Of a DNA stretch of 64,000 nt, positions 41,575-54,300 are shown one piece after another; the first letter of the stretch is position 1, and each line of letters opens with the position of its first letter. Made by a program: the position numbers and the translations under genes. Below the pieces are notes generated by a model. It was not told the origin of the DNA. It saw only the letters and a program-made list of their open reading frames with translations, and made no database searches. The stretch is from Amblyornis subalaris (taxonomy: Eukaryota > Chordata > Aves > Passeriformes > Ptilonorhynchidae), in contig JACAXG010000008.1 in NCBI GenBank assembly GCA_018881555.1, forward strand, positions 915,383 through 979,382, given 5' to 3'.

Positions 41575-44439
41575 CACGTGGCTGCCACAAACACGAGCTG
41601 GGAATGAAAGGGCAGTGACCCAGGGGGAACCCCAACACAGAGAACCTACTGGATAAACTTTACTCGTGGTAGACTCCAGGAACCACACACCAGTGCCTCT
41701 GTGTGGGACTCTGGTGCCTAACTGTGCTTACTGCCTCCATTCTTCACTTCTATTAGCAGGTGATTCTGATGGAATGACACACAACACCAGATAAACCAGG
41801 AGAGTGAATACCTGTGCTTTCATGAAAATTAATAAGAACACTGGAATGCTTGAGGGAAGGCAGGACTTACATTTGCAAAGCTGCTGTCCACAAAGCCTGG
41901 GGATTCTTACCGAGATCAGAACAGAGATCTCCCTTCCTGGAACTGCTACTGACCAGGGAAAGGTTTTAAATGAGGTGGAAGTGTGTTTTCTATAGGGTAT
42001 GGGATCAGTGAGAACATGGGAAGGTCTGCAGCACGAGCCAGGTAAGAAATATGAAGGACAAAGAAAATGCTCATCACTGGAAAATGCAATAGTTAGATAA
42101 TATTTCATTTCAAAGTCACATCCAGCTTTTGAAATACCACATGTGCTTCTGGGAATGCAAATGATAAATTATTATATTAAATACATGGAAAGTCTCACTT
42201 GCTCTGCAGTCTGGAGAATCCTGAACTCCAAAGTATGTGACAAAGGCTCCCAAGTACTGTGGAAAATGAGACTCACAAATAATTTCAGAACATGCCAGAC
42301 TAAAGCCACTCACCAGCTTCCAGAAACAAGGAAGGGAGGTTTAGCACTGGAGCCCCAGCGAAACAGTCCAGACTGGAAGCCTGGGAAGGTCCTGACACTC
42401 CCAGCACCAGTGACCAACTCGGCTGCCCAGCAGCACCTCAGTGGCTCCAGCAGCTGCTCTGGGTGTGTGTGTGTGTCTGTTCCAAACATAAAACCTGATC
42501 CTCTGGGGTAGACATGAATAAGTGTTATTAAAAACAAAATTTCAGCTATTTTTCTTTAGGTCACTTGAATGCTGACAGACTCCACTATTTTCCCTACAAG
42601 TCAAAATTCTAAGATGAGTTTCTTGAATCAGTGGCCTTAATCATCCATGTAGACAGGAAGACTTGGGTTTGGAAGTCTTAAATTGAAGGATTAAGTTGCA
42701 CTTTTCTAATTTAATTCAAAATAGATCCTGTATCATCTTCATTTTATATTTGTGAAAACACCAAACCCTGAAGTCACACACTGCTCAAACACTGGAATAC
42801 CAAGAGTCTCTCTGTGAAAGCTATAAAAATAATCTCTTGATAACAGATATTCCACAGGTCTGCCAGTGTCTGGGAAACTTCATTAACCTTCAATATTCTG
42901 GGAAAGAGAAAAGCTCCGTGAACTCTTTTTTCCTACTCTGCTGAGCGGAAGGTGTGCAGCTCACAGGAGGCAAAGGAGTGCTGCTGATAAAGGGACACAC
43001 AAAGACTCATTTAATTGCACTGATAAATGGTCCTTTGGTCTCACTGGCAGTGCAAGGAGCCAGGAAATCCATTCCCATGCCTGAATCCATTGCTGCTCCC
43101 GCATGAGGCTGACGAGGAGCAGAGNTCCTGGCTGTGGAGGGGCTGAGTGACCCGGACGTGTCCCTGTGACTCCCTCGCTGCAGAGGCTCAGAGGGTGACA
43201 CCAGCAGAGACCCCGGGAGATGGGCAGTGAGGGGAACCAGACTGCTGTCCTGTGAAACGTGGGAGAATGCCATGGCAATTCCTTAGGAAAGCAGCTCACT
43301 GACACTGCTGCTTCCTTCACTCTTCTGAATCCCTGATTTGTGTCTTGCCATTTTCAAAGGCAGAGCGAGACAGGGCACCTATGACTTACCTGAGATTTTA
43401 TACCTGGGGAGTGAGACATCCTTCCAGTCCAGAGCCTGCATTTCCTCTCCTGATTATCATCCACAGCCAGCCCTTGGTGCCTTTTTGGCAGCAGGCATCG
43501 ACACCAAATGAGATCATCCCAACCACATGGATTTTGACCCAGTCTGCAGCGGTGAAACGATTTTCACCGATTTCCCACAATATCTTCAGAACCGCAGACT
43601 GATTAATGTGTTATCATACCCCTGCTTCCCTTAAGCCTACAGAAGGATGAATTTCCATATTCTCAGACATATTCCATGGCATTGCTGGTACTTGGGACAG
43701 CCTAAAGGTACTTCATTCTGCACGGATACTGTGTGGAAAGAGATAAACAGAGGATCAGGCAAAATTATGGAAAATTCTTTTCCTGGCCGCCTGGGACGAC
43801 ACCACAAGAGTTCTGTCCCTGGCCTTGGAAAGATTTGCAGTGTTCAGCTGATTCTGGTGAGAAAATTCATGATGCAAAGTGCCTGTGAGGGAATGCTGGG
43901 CACCAGCACCTGCACCAGGGGGTGAGAATCTGAGTCAAACTACAGACACTTCCCCACTCAGAAAAGAGTATTTCTGAAAGAGAATTTGTCCCTGAGTGCC
44001 ACATCTACACATCTTTTAAATGCCTCCAAGGATTATCTGAGAATGCTAATCACAGTCTGCAAGGCAGGAAGCAAATAATTTCATACACCATGAGAAAGTG
44101 CTCCTGCAATTAGTACAAAAATTGGGTTTTTATGTAGAACCTTCCATTTCAGTCCTATATTGAACTGGCACACAGAGCATAAGGGAATTCATTCCTCCCA
44201 AGCCAACACCACTTACAGAGGCAACCAGACATTGTACCCACAGTGAGCCAACAATGTCACANAACAATGTCACACCTTGAGCTTGGTACCAAGTCAGTGC
44301 CCAGGGACACAAGGAGCTCATGTCCCCTGCAATTCTGGCAGATTTGGGAAGGATCTCCCAGATCCCACACATCTCCCAGTTCCCAAACGCCTTGAGCAAG
44401 AGGGATTGGATGCACTCACAATATATATTCTCATTATGT

Positions 44440-44900
44440 TTCCTATAGAACAAACATTAACAAAAAATGCTTAGGCTGTCTCATACGGCCTAATGTAATT
44501 GTTCATTTTAATGAATAAAGTAACTCAGTATCTGCAGANAATTCAAACACTGCTGCTTTGCTTCCCTCCGCCACAAACATTTCCATAATAAGCCATTTGT
44601 TCTGAACTTAATTGTTTCGTGCAATGTTTGATTAAAATAAAAATCAGTGCAAAAATAATTACATTAGTGGTAATTAACCTACTCGGGGAAGAAAATAGCC
44701 ACGATCCCCGATACCACTTCCATAATGACGGTGCCATTAATTTCATGGACATGCAGAACCCAGCGGCGAGGACTGGGCTCAGATTTATTGCCACCTCCAG
44801 ATTGCCTTCAGACTGCAGCTCCTAACTCAGCACTTCAAACATTTGTGTATATTCCACTTTGCAGACAGCAATATTTGCATGACTTAGCTCTTTAGGCTCA
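44440..44900. other. AT-rich block with homeodomain and POU motifs (candidate conserved element)
   Basis: The block has few CpGs and is free of recognisable repeats. It carries dense TAAT cores, including TAATTACATTAGTGGTAATT around 44655-44675, and an ATTTGCAT octamer at 44873-44880. This composition is typical of conserved non-coding elements in neural genes, but conservation was not tested. Confidence 0.3.
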
Positions 44901-46427
44901 GCTATTAACGTCTTGTAATTAGTTTTTAAATCCAGGGATTTGCCATGATAATGGTTTTAAGCTAAGAATATGTCAATAACACATCCTCAGCAGAGCCTTC
45001 TGCAAAATATCAACTGAAATCCCTTCAAGAGATAACAGTGATGATAAGCCAGAGTGCCAGGGAGGATGCAGAGCTGCTCCAGTGACTGGCCCAGACAAAT
45101 GAGGCGTTTCACCTCCTACTGTAATTCCTTTTGTGTCCCTGTCTGCAGGGATCGGCAGGGAAGCCTTCAGGCAGCGCAGAGCCTGCAAGCTGGGGGAGGC
45201 AAAACATGCCACCAGTTTTGGCTTGTGCCAAACAAATCCCTGCACTGAGCAGAGCAGCCTTAACATCTTTGCAGGATAACACAGAATCCCCAGACTCCAA
45301 ACCCTCTCTTTAAGCAGAGGGATTGTTTCTGCAGCAGCAGCAGCACACGAGCTCTGGGAAGCCTCCGTGTCCCTTCCCACAGCCCGGATCACGGTGCTGC
45401 TCCCGACCCACAGCTGCCACCAGAGCAGCTCTGCTGGCACCCCTGCTCCCCACAGAGCATCCCGATCCAGCTCAGCCCTGCCTCGTGGCTGCTGCTTTCC
45501 CTCCCTCCTTCCAGTGCAGCTCCACGGGAACCCTCCCTGGGTGAGATGGAGCATCAGCCCAGCGCTGCCTGCTGACCCCAGAGACGAGGCCTCTCAGGCT
45601 GGGCAGTGGGTTTGGGCATCTGAGGACACTTCAAAAGAAAACTACTTTAGAGCAAAGGCAAAACCTCCCAGAATTTTCCTGCTCTGCTGCATGAATTATC
45701 TTAAATCCCTCCAATGTGACTTCCTTACGAACAGAAGTTAAATGTCATCACATATATTTTGTCCTGGTTTCTTCTGCTGCTGCCTGTCCAGTTCCTGCCC
45801 TCCTGGCACAGCAGCCACTGAGTCTTGTCCTTAAACACACACTGAACTGGCAAACCACAGCTTCCTAGTTGAAAATTATGGAAACTCATCACTTCTCAAA
45901 GGCTTCCAGCCAAAAAATACCTGCGATTTTTCACTGTCAGCACAAATGCGAAATGTCAGAAGATGGTGACGACATTCCCGTAACGCCAGACCCTCATCTT
46001 CCCACCTGCTGATCCGGATCCTGATTAACGAGGAAAATGCCCCCAGGATCAGTCTCGCCCAGGGACTGCTCAGCTCCAATTTCTGGCTCTCATTAGTGCT
46101 GTGACAGCTCCCGGGGAGCCCTGGCGTGGGCAGTGATCCCACGGTGCCGAGTGCTGCAGGAACTCGTGTGGAAAATAACTCTCCCGAAGGCTTCTGCGAG
46201 ACACGGGACCGGCCCCCACACTTCCTCCCGTGCGAGGAGGGGAGGACGGCCTGGGGATCCCGGGAATGCTGCCAGGCCCGCCCCAGGCTGCATCCCAGTG
46301 CCCCTGGGGAGGCTGAGGCTGCGGTACCAGAGCTCAGTCTCTCAGGGCTCAGTTTGTGCTTCTCCCTAGTGAGAAACGCTCCTTTCACTCTCACACCTTC
46401 CCTCCTGCAGGGTGTGGGGAGAGGCCC

Positions 46428-46461
46428 CTCCTGTCCCACTCCTGTCCCACTCCTGTCCCAC
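46428..46461. repeat. 11-bp tandem repeat
   Basis: There are three direct copies of CCTGTCCCACT within a C-rich stretch of intron 7. Confidence 0.8.
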
Positions 46462-46570
46462 GCAGGGTTCAGCTGGGCAGGGTCAGGGAGTCCCAGACCC
46501 ACCGGTCTGGACCATGGAGCCCAGTCCTGAGCCCAGTGCTGCCCATCCCGGCCCCTCGGCCACTCCTCAC

Positions 46571-46686
46571 AGCACTGACCCTCCAGCCCCTTCCCATCGC
46601 TGGACACCCTCCAGCCCCTCAGTGTTCTCCCTGCAGTGAGAGGGGCCCAGGACTGGACACAGCACTCGAGGTGTCCCCCACCAGTT
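46571..46686 (-). mobile_element. CR1 LINE internal fragment
   Basis: The GAGGGGCCCAGGACTGGACA and CAGCACTCGAGGTG segments match the antisense of the CR1 region upstream of its 3' end. The fragment is short and old, lacks both ends and does not code. It could be a little longer on the left. Confidence 0.5.
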
Positions 46687-47361
46687 CACGTCCCACTGTG
46701 TCACATCCTATTTAACACATTAAATTAATTATGGCTGAAAACTTCCAACTTAGCCCATCACTTTGTTCTTACACTGCACCTCCACTCTGGTGGTCTCACA
46801 ATAAACAGTTCTTAACCTTCATTTATTTTTCTCTTTCATTTCTACTCTTACTTTGTCTTTCATGTAATATTTGTCCCTGGTTTTTAGCAGCCCTACCTGC
46901 TTTACCCCAGCAGCACTGAGAGTTCCTCTGAGCACTTAGAACTCATCTTTAATGAGATGCAAGGNCTATTTGTTCCACATTAAAGCAAGGACATTTCCAG
47001 CACACCACTGATGTGCAGAAAAATGCTTAATCCACAATTTTTGCAAAAATGCTTATTATTATACATTTCTGTTGACACACAATAAAGTCAAAAATTAATT
47101 ATTTTAATGCTTTTATATCTGCCTACAGCTTTGTGTTGTCTTCTCACTAATGGAAGGGGGTGGACCATACATGTACAGTATTCATCCTGCAGCCCCTGCA
47201 TAATATNTCCTAATTAAAAAAAGAGCATGTGCTTCCAAATGTGCATTTATAACACACAGTTCTTGTCTCTTGAAATGGATAGGTTAGAGCAAAACTATGT
47301 TCCAAAACAGAGCTAATCCAAGGCAATTTATTATACTAAAGCGGTTTAGAATGAGGGAAAA

Positions 47362-47518
47362 TCTGAATCATCCCAGACTGGTTTGGACCTTAAACCTCAT
47401 CCAGTGCCACCCCTGCCACGGGCAGGGACACTTTCCACTATCCCAGGTTGCTCCAAGCAATCTGGCCTTGGATGCTTCCAGGGATGGGGCAGCCACAGGC
47501 TGTTCTCTGGGCNACAGT
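47362..47518 (-). mobile_element. CR1 LINE 3' fragment
   Basis: Read on the plus strand this is the reversed CR1 3' end: GGACCTTAAACCTCATCCAG, CACGGGCAGGGACACTTTCC and CCAGGGATGGGGCAGCCACA. It is truncated inside the 3' region and not coding. The element has the same orientation as GRM7. Confidence 0.85.
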
Positions 47519-48224
47519 TTTTCATTGTGCAGGATGACAAGAAAGCCCCAAACCAACAAACACAGCCCATAAACCCCAGCCCAACACGAGGGCAGAGCAG
47601 CTCAGCAGCTGAAATCGACTGTTCAAACACTTGTTTCTAACACGCTCGTAATGCTCCACAGTTGGCAAGTTGAAGTCCTAAAGACCAAACCTGACTGACA
47701 ATGGCACATCTAGAAGCCAATCCAGGAATTCTGGTTTTTCTCCTGAAAACTCCTTTTCGGATTTATTTTTCATGGCACAGCCATGAGCCAACCTTACCTA
47801 AGGTTTGAGGAAAGGATTACCCTTTATCTTTGTTTATCTCTCTTCTGAGCCAATAACTTCTTATTTTTTCCATTATTTATGATTGTGAAAAAGTTCTCCT
47901 CCTGCCAAACCCAGCACAGAGCTCCCAAAGCGGGAGGGGCAACAACCAACCCNGCGTGTGTCATCTGGAGAGCGTTCATCTTCGAGTGCCTGCCAACTCA
48001 CAAACGCTGGCATGTATTTATCCTACTAATTCCCCAGCTGATTCCAGCACCAGCATTTCCTACTCACATTATTTGGTGCCGATTTTCCCTCTCTAGAGGC
48101 TCAGCATCAATGGGACAGCAATTTCCTCACCANGCCTCGTGTGCTCAGCATAACCACACAGGGCAGGGAGGGAAGAGCAGAGAAAGACAAAATTCCGAGG
48201 GAAACTCAGGACCCAGCTCATCCA

Positions 48225-48300
48225 GGCCCTAATTAGATTGCTGCAGTGATATTAATAACACCAATAATATTAAATTATCCTGCTCAGGTTATACTCAGTC
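48225..48300. other. TAAT-rich block (candidate conserved element)
   Basis: CCTAATTAGATTG, ATATTAATAACACC and AATATTAAATTATCC occur within 70 bp, with several homeodomain-type TAATTA or ATTAAT cores. No repeat family is recognised. Function is inferred from motif density only. Confidence 0.25.
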
Positions 48301-51300
48301 AGTTGGGCCCTAGAAGAACTGCAGATGTACACAGGAAATCAGGGGTGGCTGAAGGCAAGGCAAGGCACACTCCCCGGGGAGCAACTGCCTCCCAGGGCAG
48401 GGAATTCTCTCCCCACGAACAGGGTAAGGCATTCAGTGAAATCCCTCTCCAAGGAAAACCTTGCAGGGGGGAGATGGGATTCACCCCAGGTGAGGGGGAC
48501 CATGAGCTCCCACATCTGGACTGAGCTCAAGCCTCACGTTGCATAGGCAAGGAGAAAAGCCTGTTCCACCTCTCCCAGCTGCATTTTTGGGAGGAAAAGG
48601 GCAGGATCTGGTCTTGCAAAGGGAGGCTGAAGTCTGTGCAACCCTTCACCAGCCAGTTAAAGGACAGGCACTGCTAAAATGGAACAAAACAACAAATCCC
48701 AGTTCCCACTGGGAAGCAGCTGCTNGGATGCTGCTGTTAACAGCCAGGCCCAGGTCCCCTCCCCAGTACAAGGTGTGATTAACAAGTAAACAGGGTTGTT
48801 TCAGGGGAATCATTTAGGCAGCATTTTCATGAAATGNACATTTTCAGTTTAGTGGAAGAAGAAACAAATAAACCAGGGAAACAAAGCAAATAAAGGCTTT
48901 CCCTAAGTTTTTTTAGAGCAGGCTAAAGACCCTTTGCAGCTGTTTATTTGGGGCCATTATTGTCCATCATGTGAACGATTAGCTGGAGACACATTAAATC
49001 CCACATTATACATCTGACATTACAGTCCTGCCCCAAACCACGTCGATTTCCTTCAGAAATCAGTGTTCAGGGACATTTAAATAGTGATTATTTTTGACCC
49101 ACTCAATACATGTGGTCTGTCAGGAACCTTTCTGCTTTGCTTAAATGTTGGAAACTCCGAGGGCTGTTCACAGGGGCCTGATGTGAGCAGAGCTTTCAAT
49201 CACCCTTTATGGGATTTCTTTCTCCTCCCTAAAGCAAACAGGCACAATATGATACATCTGTCATAATTTCTACTCTACCACCCTTGGCACTGGCATCTGC
49301 ACGGGACCCAGATTCCATTTNGCAGAGCACAGCTGGGTTATGTTTGGGATCTACAGGAGCAGCTTCAAGCCAACAGTTCCCATGGCTGTTAATACAGTAC
49401 ATTAAAGGAGTTTCTATGCAAGTTTGATCAACAAAAATGGAGGCAGAACAGCAAGTTTTGGCTGCTGTTAATAATCACAAGGCTTGGCACGACTGGAACG
49501 TGCCAGTACCCGATCTGCCACTGAAACCTCAGGCAGGAAAGTCCCAAAGGCTGGAATCCCGCTGTGCCCCACATGTGGCTGGGCATGGCAGGCAGTCAGC
49601 ACCCACAGGGACAGGGGTGTGCCGCAAACAGCTTCTCCCACACCACAGACAAAGAGGAGGAGGAAGGAGACACCAAAGGAAGGAACAGCACGGGTGTCTC
49701 GGGGCTGTCCTGGCCCCACCAGACACGAACCCCACACTGCTGACCTCTACTCCCAGACACCATCACACTCATCTTGCAAAGGAAAGGACAAAAATGTGCT
49801 TGATCTAGAGACAAAAATCTAACCATTATTTGCTGCTTTTCCCTGTTCCACACACAGCCTTGGCCTGCCCTTGCCCACCCCACCAACCACACATCCCCAC
49901 ATCCCTTCAGCCTGCAATTCACGGACAGACAGGGAGAATATTCCCCACCAAACCTCCTTTGCCAGGGCAAGGATCGATCACAAANATAACCCCAGGTTTT
50001 GGTGCCGTTCCCACAGCCCTGGGGATGATGCCCAGAGCTCGCNGCCCTCACCAGGCACAGAGGTGCCCAGGGCTGCCCGGGGCTGAGGCTTGGCAGNGGT
50101 GACAGGGCCGGGCTGGGCTGAAACGAGGGGAAGGAGGATGGAAACATTTGGCAGAACTCAGCCAAAGCGTGCCGTGGGTCTGACGGGGACCCTGAGGTCC
50201 CTGCTGGATTAGCTGGGAGGTGTTTGGGAAGTGCCCAGTGCTCCCATGCTGGAGCTGCTGTATCCCACATTTTCTCTGGGAGCCGAGCAAGAGGAGCTGC
50301 TGGGAGCAGAGCAGCTTTGGAGCAGCTGAAGGGCTTTGCTCTCCATAGCTGGGTGAGCCTCTCCAAACACAACAAAGCACATCTGCCACTGAAGAGCTCT
50401 TCCCGTTCTCGGATATTAAATAAAGAATATTGCACCCTCAATAACACACAAACTGACATTGTTACTCCTGCCAAAAGCAACCAAACATGTTCATTAGCCA
50501 TAAAATATCCCAGCAAAGCATTTGCTCTTGAATATATTTGCTGACAAAACCACATTAGCCTCGCAAAAACGGATTTACAAAGGGATGTGTAGGCGCAGAA
50601 CCAGCACCTACTTTGGAGCTCGGGTGATTTATTTTTTAACTCCTTTTCTTACATAACTCATCCTCAGAGCCTGTCTGCCTGCAGGCTCATGGCCATGGAA
50701 GGCAACACCACAAGACAATGCAAATTCTCAAGTCAAGTCTTCAGCTACATCATTTATTTGCCATTACNGCTTTTGTGAGCTCCTTACGCTCCTGTTTTCT
50801 CCTCTCTTTAAACACATATGCAATCCATCTCAGAGACTCCCTCAGCCTGGGTTCCCTCAGCATTTCTATCCCCCCCAACGCTTTCCCCTGTGACCCTCTA
50901 GGCCTGGAGCAGGATCACAGCGATGCTCTGCGTGGCCGGAGCTGACGGAGCTGCGTTCCCCGGGCCTGCCTCGGGCGCTGCAGCTCACGGTGTTGTCACC
51001 GCTGGGCCACACGGGTCAACAACAAANAGCAAATGACATTTCACGCCTTCAGTTCGAGTCTGAGCCAGTTTCCAGAGCGAGGTGTGAGATTTAACCACTG
51101 CCTTCCTACCTGGATACGGCACAAACCTGCACGGGAAGGCTGAGCTCGCTGAGGAGGCGCTGGAGCTCGTGCCTGTGCTCCAGCAGCAGCACTGGCGGAT
51201 TCACGGGGTCTCTGTCGGGGTACTGAGGCTGTGCCCTGCTCTGACAGAAACCACTGCCAGCAGCCAAATGCCCCGAGCCCATCTGCAGCCCCACAATGCC

Positions 51301-54300
51301 TGGTTTCCTTCCAAGGCACTCCCCCGGGCCAGCTGCAGCCGCAGCCTGTGAGCAGGACCCGCTGGTTCCNCCGCCCTGCCCGTCCCAGCCGCCGCGCAGC
51401 CCCGCCGCGGGAGCGGGGATCAGCACACGGCCNTTCAGCGGGCTGGGGGCCTCAAACATGCCCTTCCGCTTGGCTGCGAGTTAATCCTGCAAGTTAAGAT
51501 AATTAAAGGTGTTTGTGCTGGTCACGGCTGACATGAGCAATGAAAGATTGCAGCATTTAATGAGGGAGCAAAATAAACACCATCCATTACTGCGGCGCAC
51601 AGCAGAGCTGCTGCCACGGNGACTCGAGAGCCAGAACGAGTCACTGGGAGGTGTTTCAGGAACCCTCTGATGGAATTACTCACCTTGGAATTCCGAACTG
51701 GGCCACAGACAATTTGGCTGATGGGGTAACGGGGGCTGAGCTCAGAAAGGCCCAGCTATGGCCAAGATCTTTCTGGAAGGACTTTACATCGAGCAGCATT
51801 AATGCTGGGACATAATTCCTGTGAATCCAGGCACTCCCAGCCCCGGGAGTGGGACTGGCACCACGTGTCACCTGGGGACTGATGTGACACTGAAAGGTGG
51901 GTGCAGGGACAGGACCAGAAGATCTAGAGTGTCCCTAACAGTGCCAAAAAAAGGAAAATCCATCTCCTTTGAACATGTTCTGCTCCAAAGCAAANCACAA
52001 AACCAAAACCCAACAACAAAGCCAAAAAACCAACGAACAGAAATCAATCTGAACATGTTATTTTAGAAAAATACCATCTGTTGGCAGAACATTCCTGAGC
52101 AACAAANATCACTGAAGAGGTGCTTGGATCCAACTCCAATCCGAATATTTTATCAAAAAAAGGCAGGTACAGCCAGGTCTCTTGCCAGCAGGTTAGACAG
52201 TTAATTACTCTCTTCACCAGCTCACTATTTACAACATTTATTTCCAAATTCCCTAACAGAGATGTTTATGACATGTAAATTGATTAGTCTGAGCCCAAAC
52301 ACATTCAGGAGGTGTTGGAGTGAGCAGGTTCTGCATTTGCACACAGGATTAGAGTTACTTCATGTCCTTCTGTTTGTGGGGAACAGAGAACGGCAGTGAG
52401 GGAGTTCCATCCCCTCTGTGGCAGTGGCTGTGGTGTCACTGTCCCTGCCTGCTGTCCTGCCAGCAAAGGCTCCCCTCCTCTNGGGGGGACACAGACCCCC
52501 AGCTCACCCCGAGCCCAGCACCCTAAGCTACAGAAACATTACTTATTTCAAGCAAGGGTTTTTTTATCCCCTCCATTTTTTCACACTCTGCTAAAACACT
52601 GGCCCATGAGGAAAACAGCCCCTCCCAGCCCCCTCCCCAGGGAGCAGGGAATTCTTAACGAGCCCACAGCCACGTCCTCAGTGTGAAACAGCACCAGCCA
52701 GGATTTACAGGGGAGCTGGATCCACCGGACAGACGTGTTTGTGGAACCACATCGATAATTGTCAATACTATCCATCTCCTCAGCACTGGTTTGGCAGGAC
52801 TGCAGCCATGGATCAGCCATTGCTGGGGGCCATCACTNACAGGGGGAGGGATTGGAAGCAGCTCCAGCGCGGGAAGGAGCCCCACACTGCTCCACCCTGC
52901 ACCACAGACAGTTCCAGGGTGCATCCATAGAACAATACACATTCCCTTGTTCAGCCCTGCACTCACTGTGTTTAGGCATCTTTAGGATGTATTTGTTTCT
53001 GTTTGCAAACAAATTAATGAGAGAAATGGTTCAATTTTCTCTGGAGCCCACAGTTAACCCTGCCTGGTGCTCTGGCAGTGAGGCACGTCTCGAGTAAGGG
53101 CTGCCTGACATCCCCACAGCCCAGTAAGGGACAGGACATCACGTTTTCCATTCCCAGCCATGGATGCAGCTCCTCCAGCCGTGCTGGGAATGTGCTGCAG
53201 GGCCCCAGTGCCCCGTGGCTCCGCTCTGAGTGCAGCCCTGCGCTGAGAGCGTCTGACACGGCGGGGGCGCCGAGCAACCAACACACAACACGACGCACCC
53301 TATGCAGCCACTAATGGCCTTATTACAGNGTTAATTAGACAATCAGGCTGAAAAACAGCCCCCCAGCAGCTTGCTCCAGGAAGATCTCCCTGTCTAACAG
53401 CAAATAAGCAGGTCTCGTGTGAGCACTTCACTCCTCCAAGATGGGGGTGGAGGTAAAAGAGGGTCCTGCCNGTGTGGGAGCTGCGGAGGGATGGCCCTGG
53501 GTGACCCCACACCTCAGATGGCTGCTCCCACACGGAACAGAGCTGGAGCCCTTGTCCACGGGGGAGAGCTTCCATCTGGTGCCAGTCAGCACCTCAGTCC
53601 ACCAGGCAGGATCCTGGATGGGTTTCTCCAGCCTGGGCACGAGGCAATACCTGGAAAAACCAGGTTCAACAGCTTCACAGGGATTGTTTTCTTTATTTGT
53701 TGATTCTGACAGTTCTGGGATACTTGCACAGGGAATGGGATGGGAANACATAATAAACCTGGGAGCTGCTGAGTTGACTGTACCTAGAGAAAGAGAACAA
53801 TATCACCAAATTTCCCAGGAGAACCTGGGCTTCCTCTAGGAGCGATCCATTTCCTCCTCCTTCAGGCACAGCAGTCCCTCCAGGAGGGATGTGTTTCTGT
53901 TTGTGTCAGGCACCTCAAAGCACGAGAAGCTGCATTTTTAGGAGCCAGCCTCGTACGGAAGCTGCTCAGTCAGCTCCTGGCGTTCCTGCAGTGCCTCTTA
54001 CCCACAACCTCAAAGGCTGCACGGGGCCTTACAAACAGAGCAGGCACAGCAAGGGCTCATCCAGAGCTGGATCCATGGGANATGGGGGCAAAGCAGGGCA
54101 TGGAGGGGTTAATTCCCTGTCTAAGATCCACAGTGAAGCACAGGGCGTGGAAGCAGGACTTGTATCCTGGTCACGCTGCCTGCAGCCCACCCTATTTCCT
54201 ACCCTTGAACCACACAAGCCTTGGATCTGGTTAGTGCTAAAGGAAAAACCCAACCAAACAAGAAACCNAAATCAGCCATTTGAAAAGCAAACCAACCAAA

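Noticed and set aside
42463..42480. (GT)n microsatellite
   Set aside because: The run is too short to be informative beyond a mention.
45750..45850. Possible LTR of an endogenous retrovirus (TGTCCTGGTTT start)
   Set aside because: Only the first dozen bases resemble avian LTR ends. There is no matching second LTR, primer-binding site or coding remnant nearby.
49596..50555. 319-codon open frame on the minus strand in intron 7
   Set aside because: It has no recognisable domain, low sequence complexity in places and ambiguous codons, and lies in GC-rich DNA where stops are rare. No promoter or splice context was seen.
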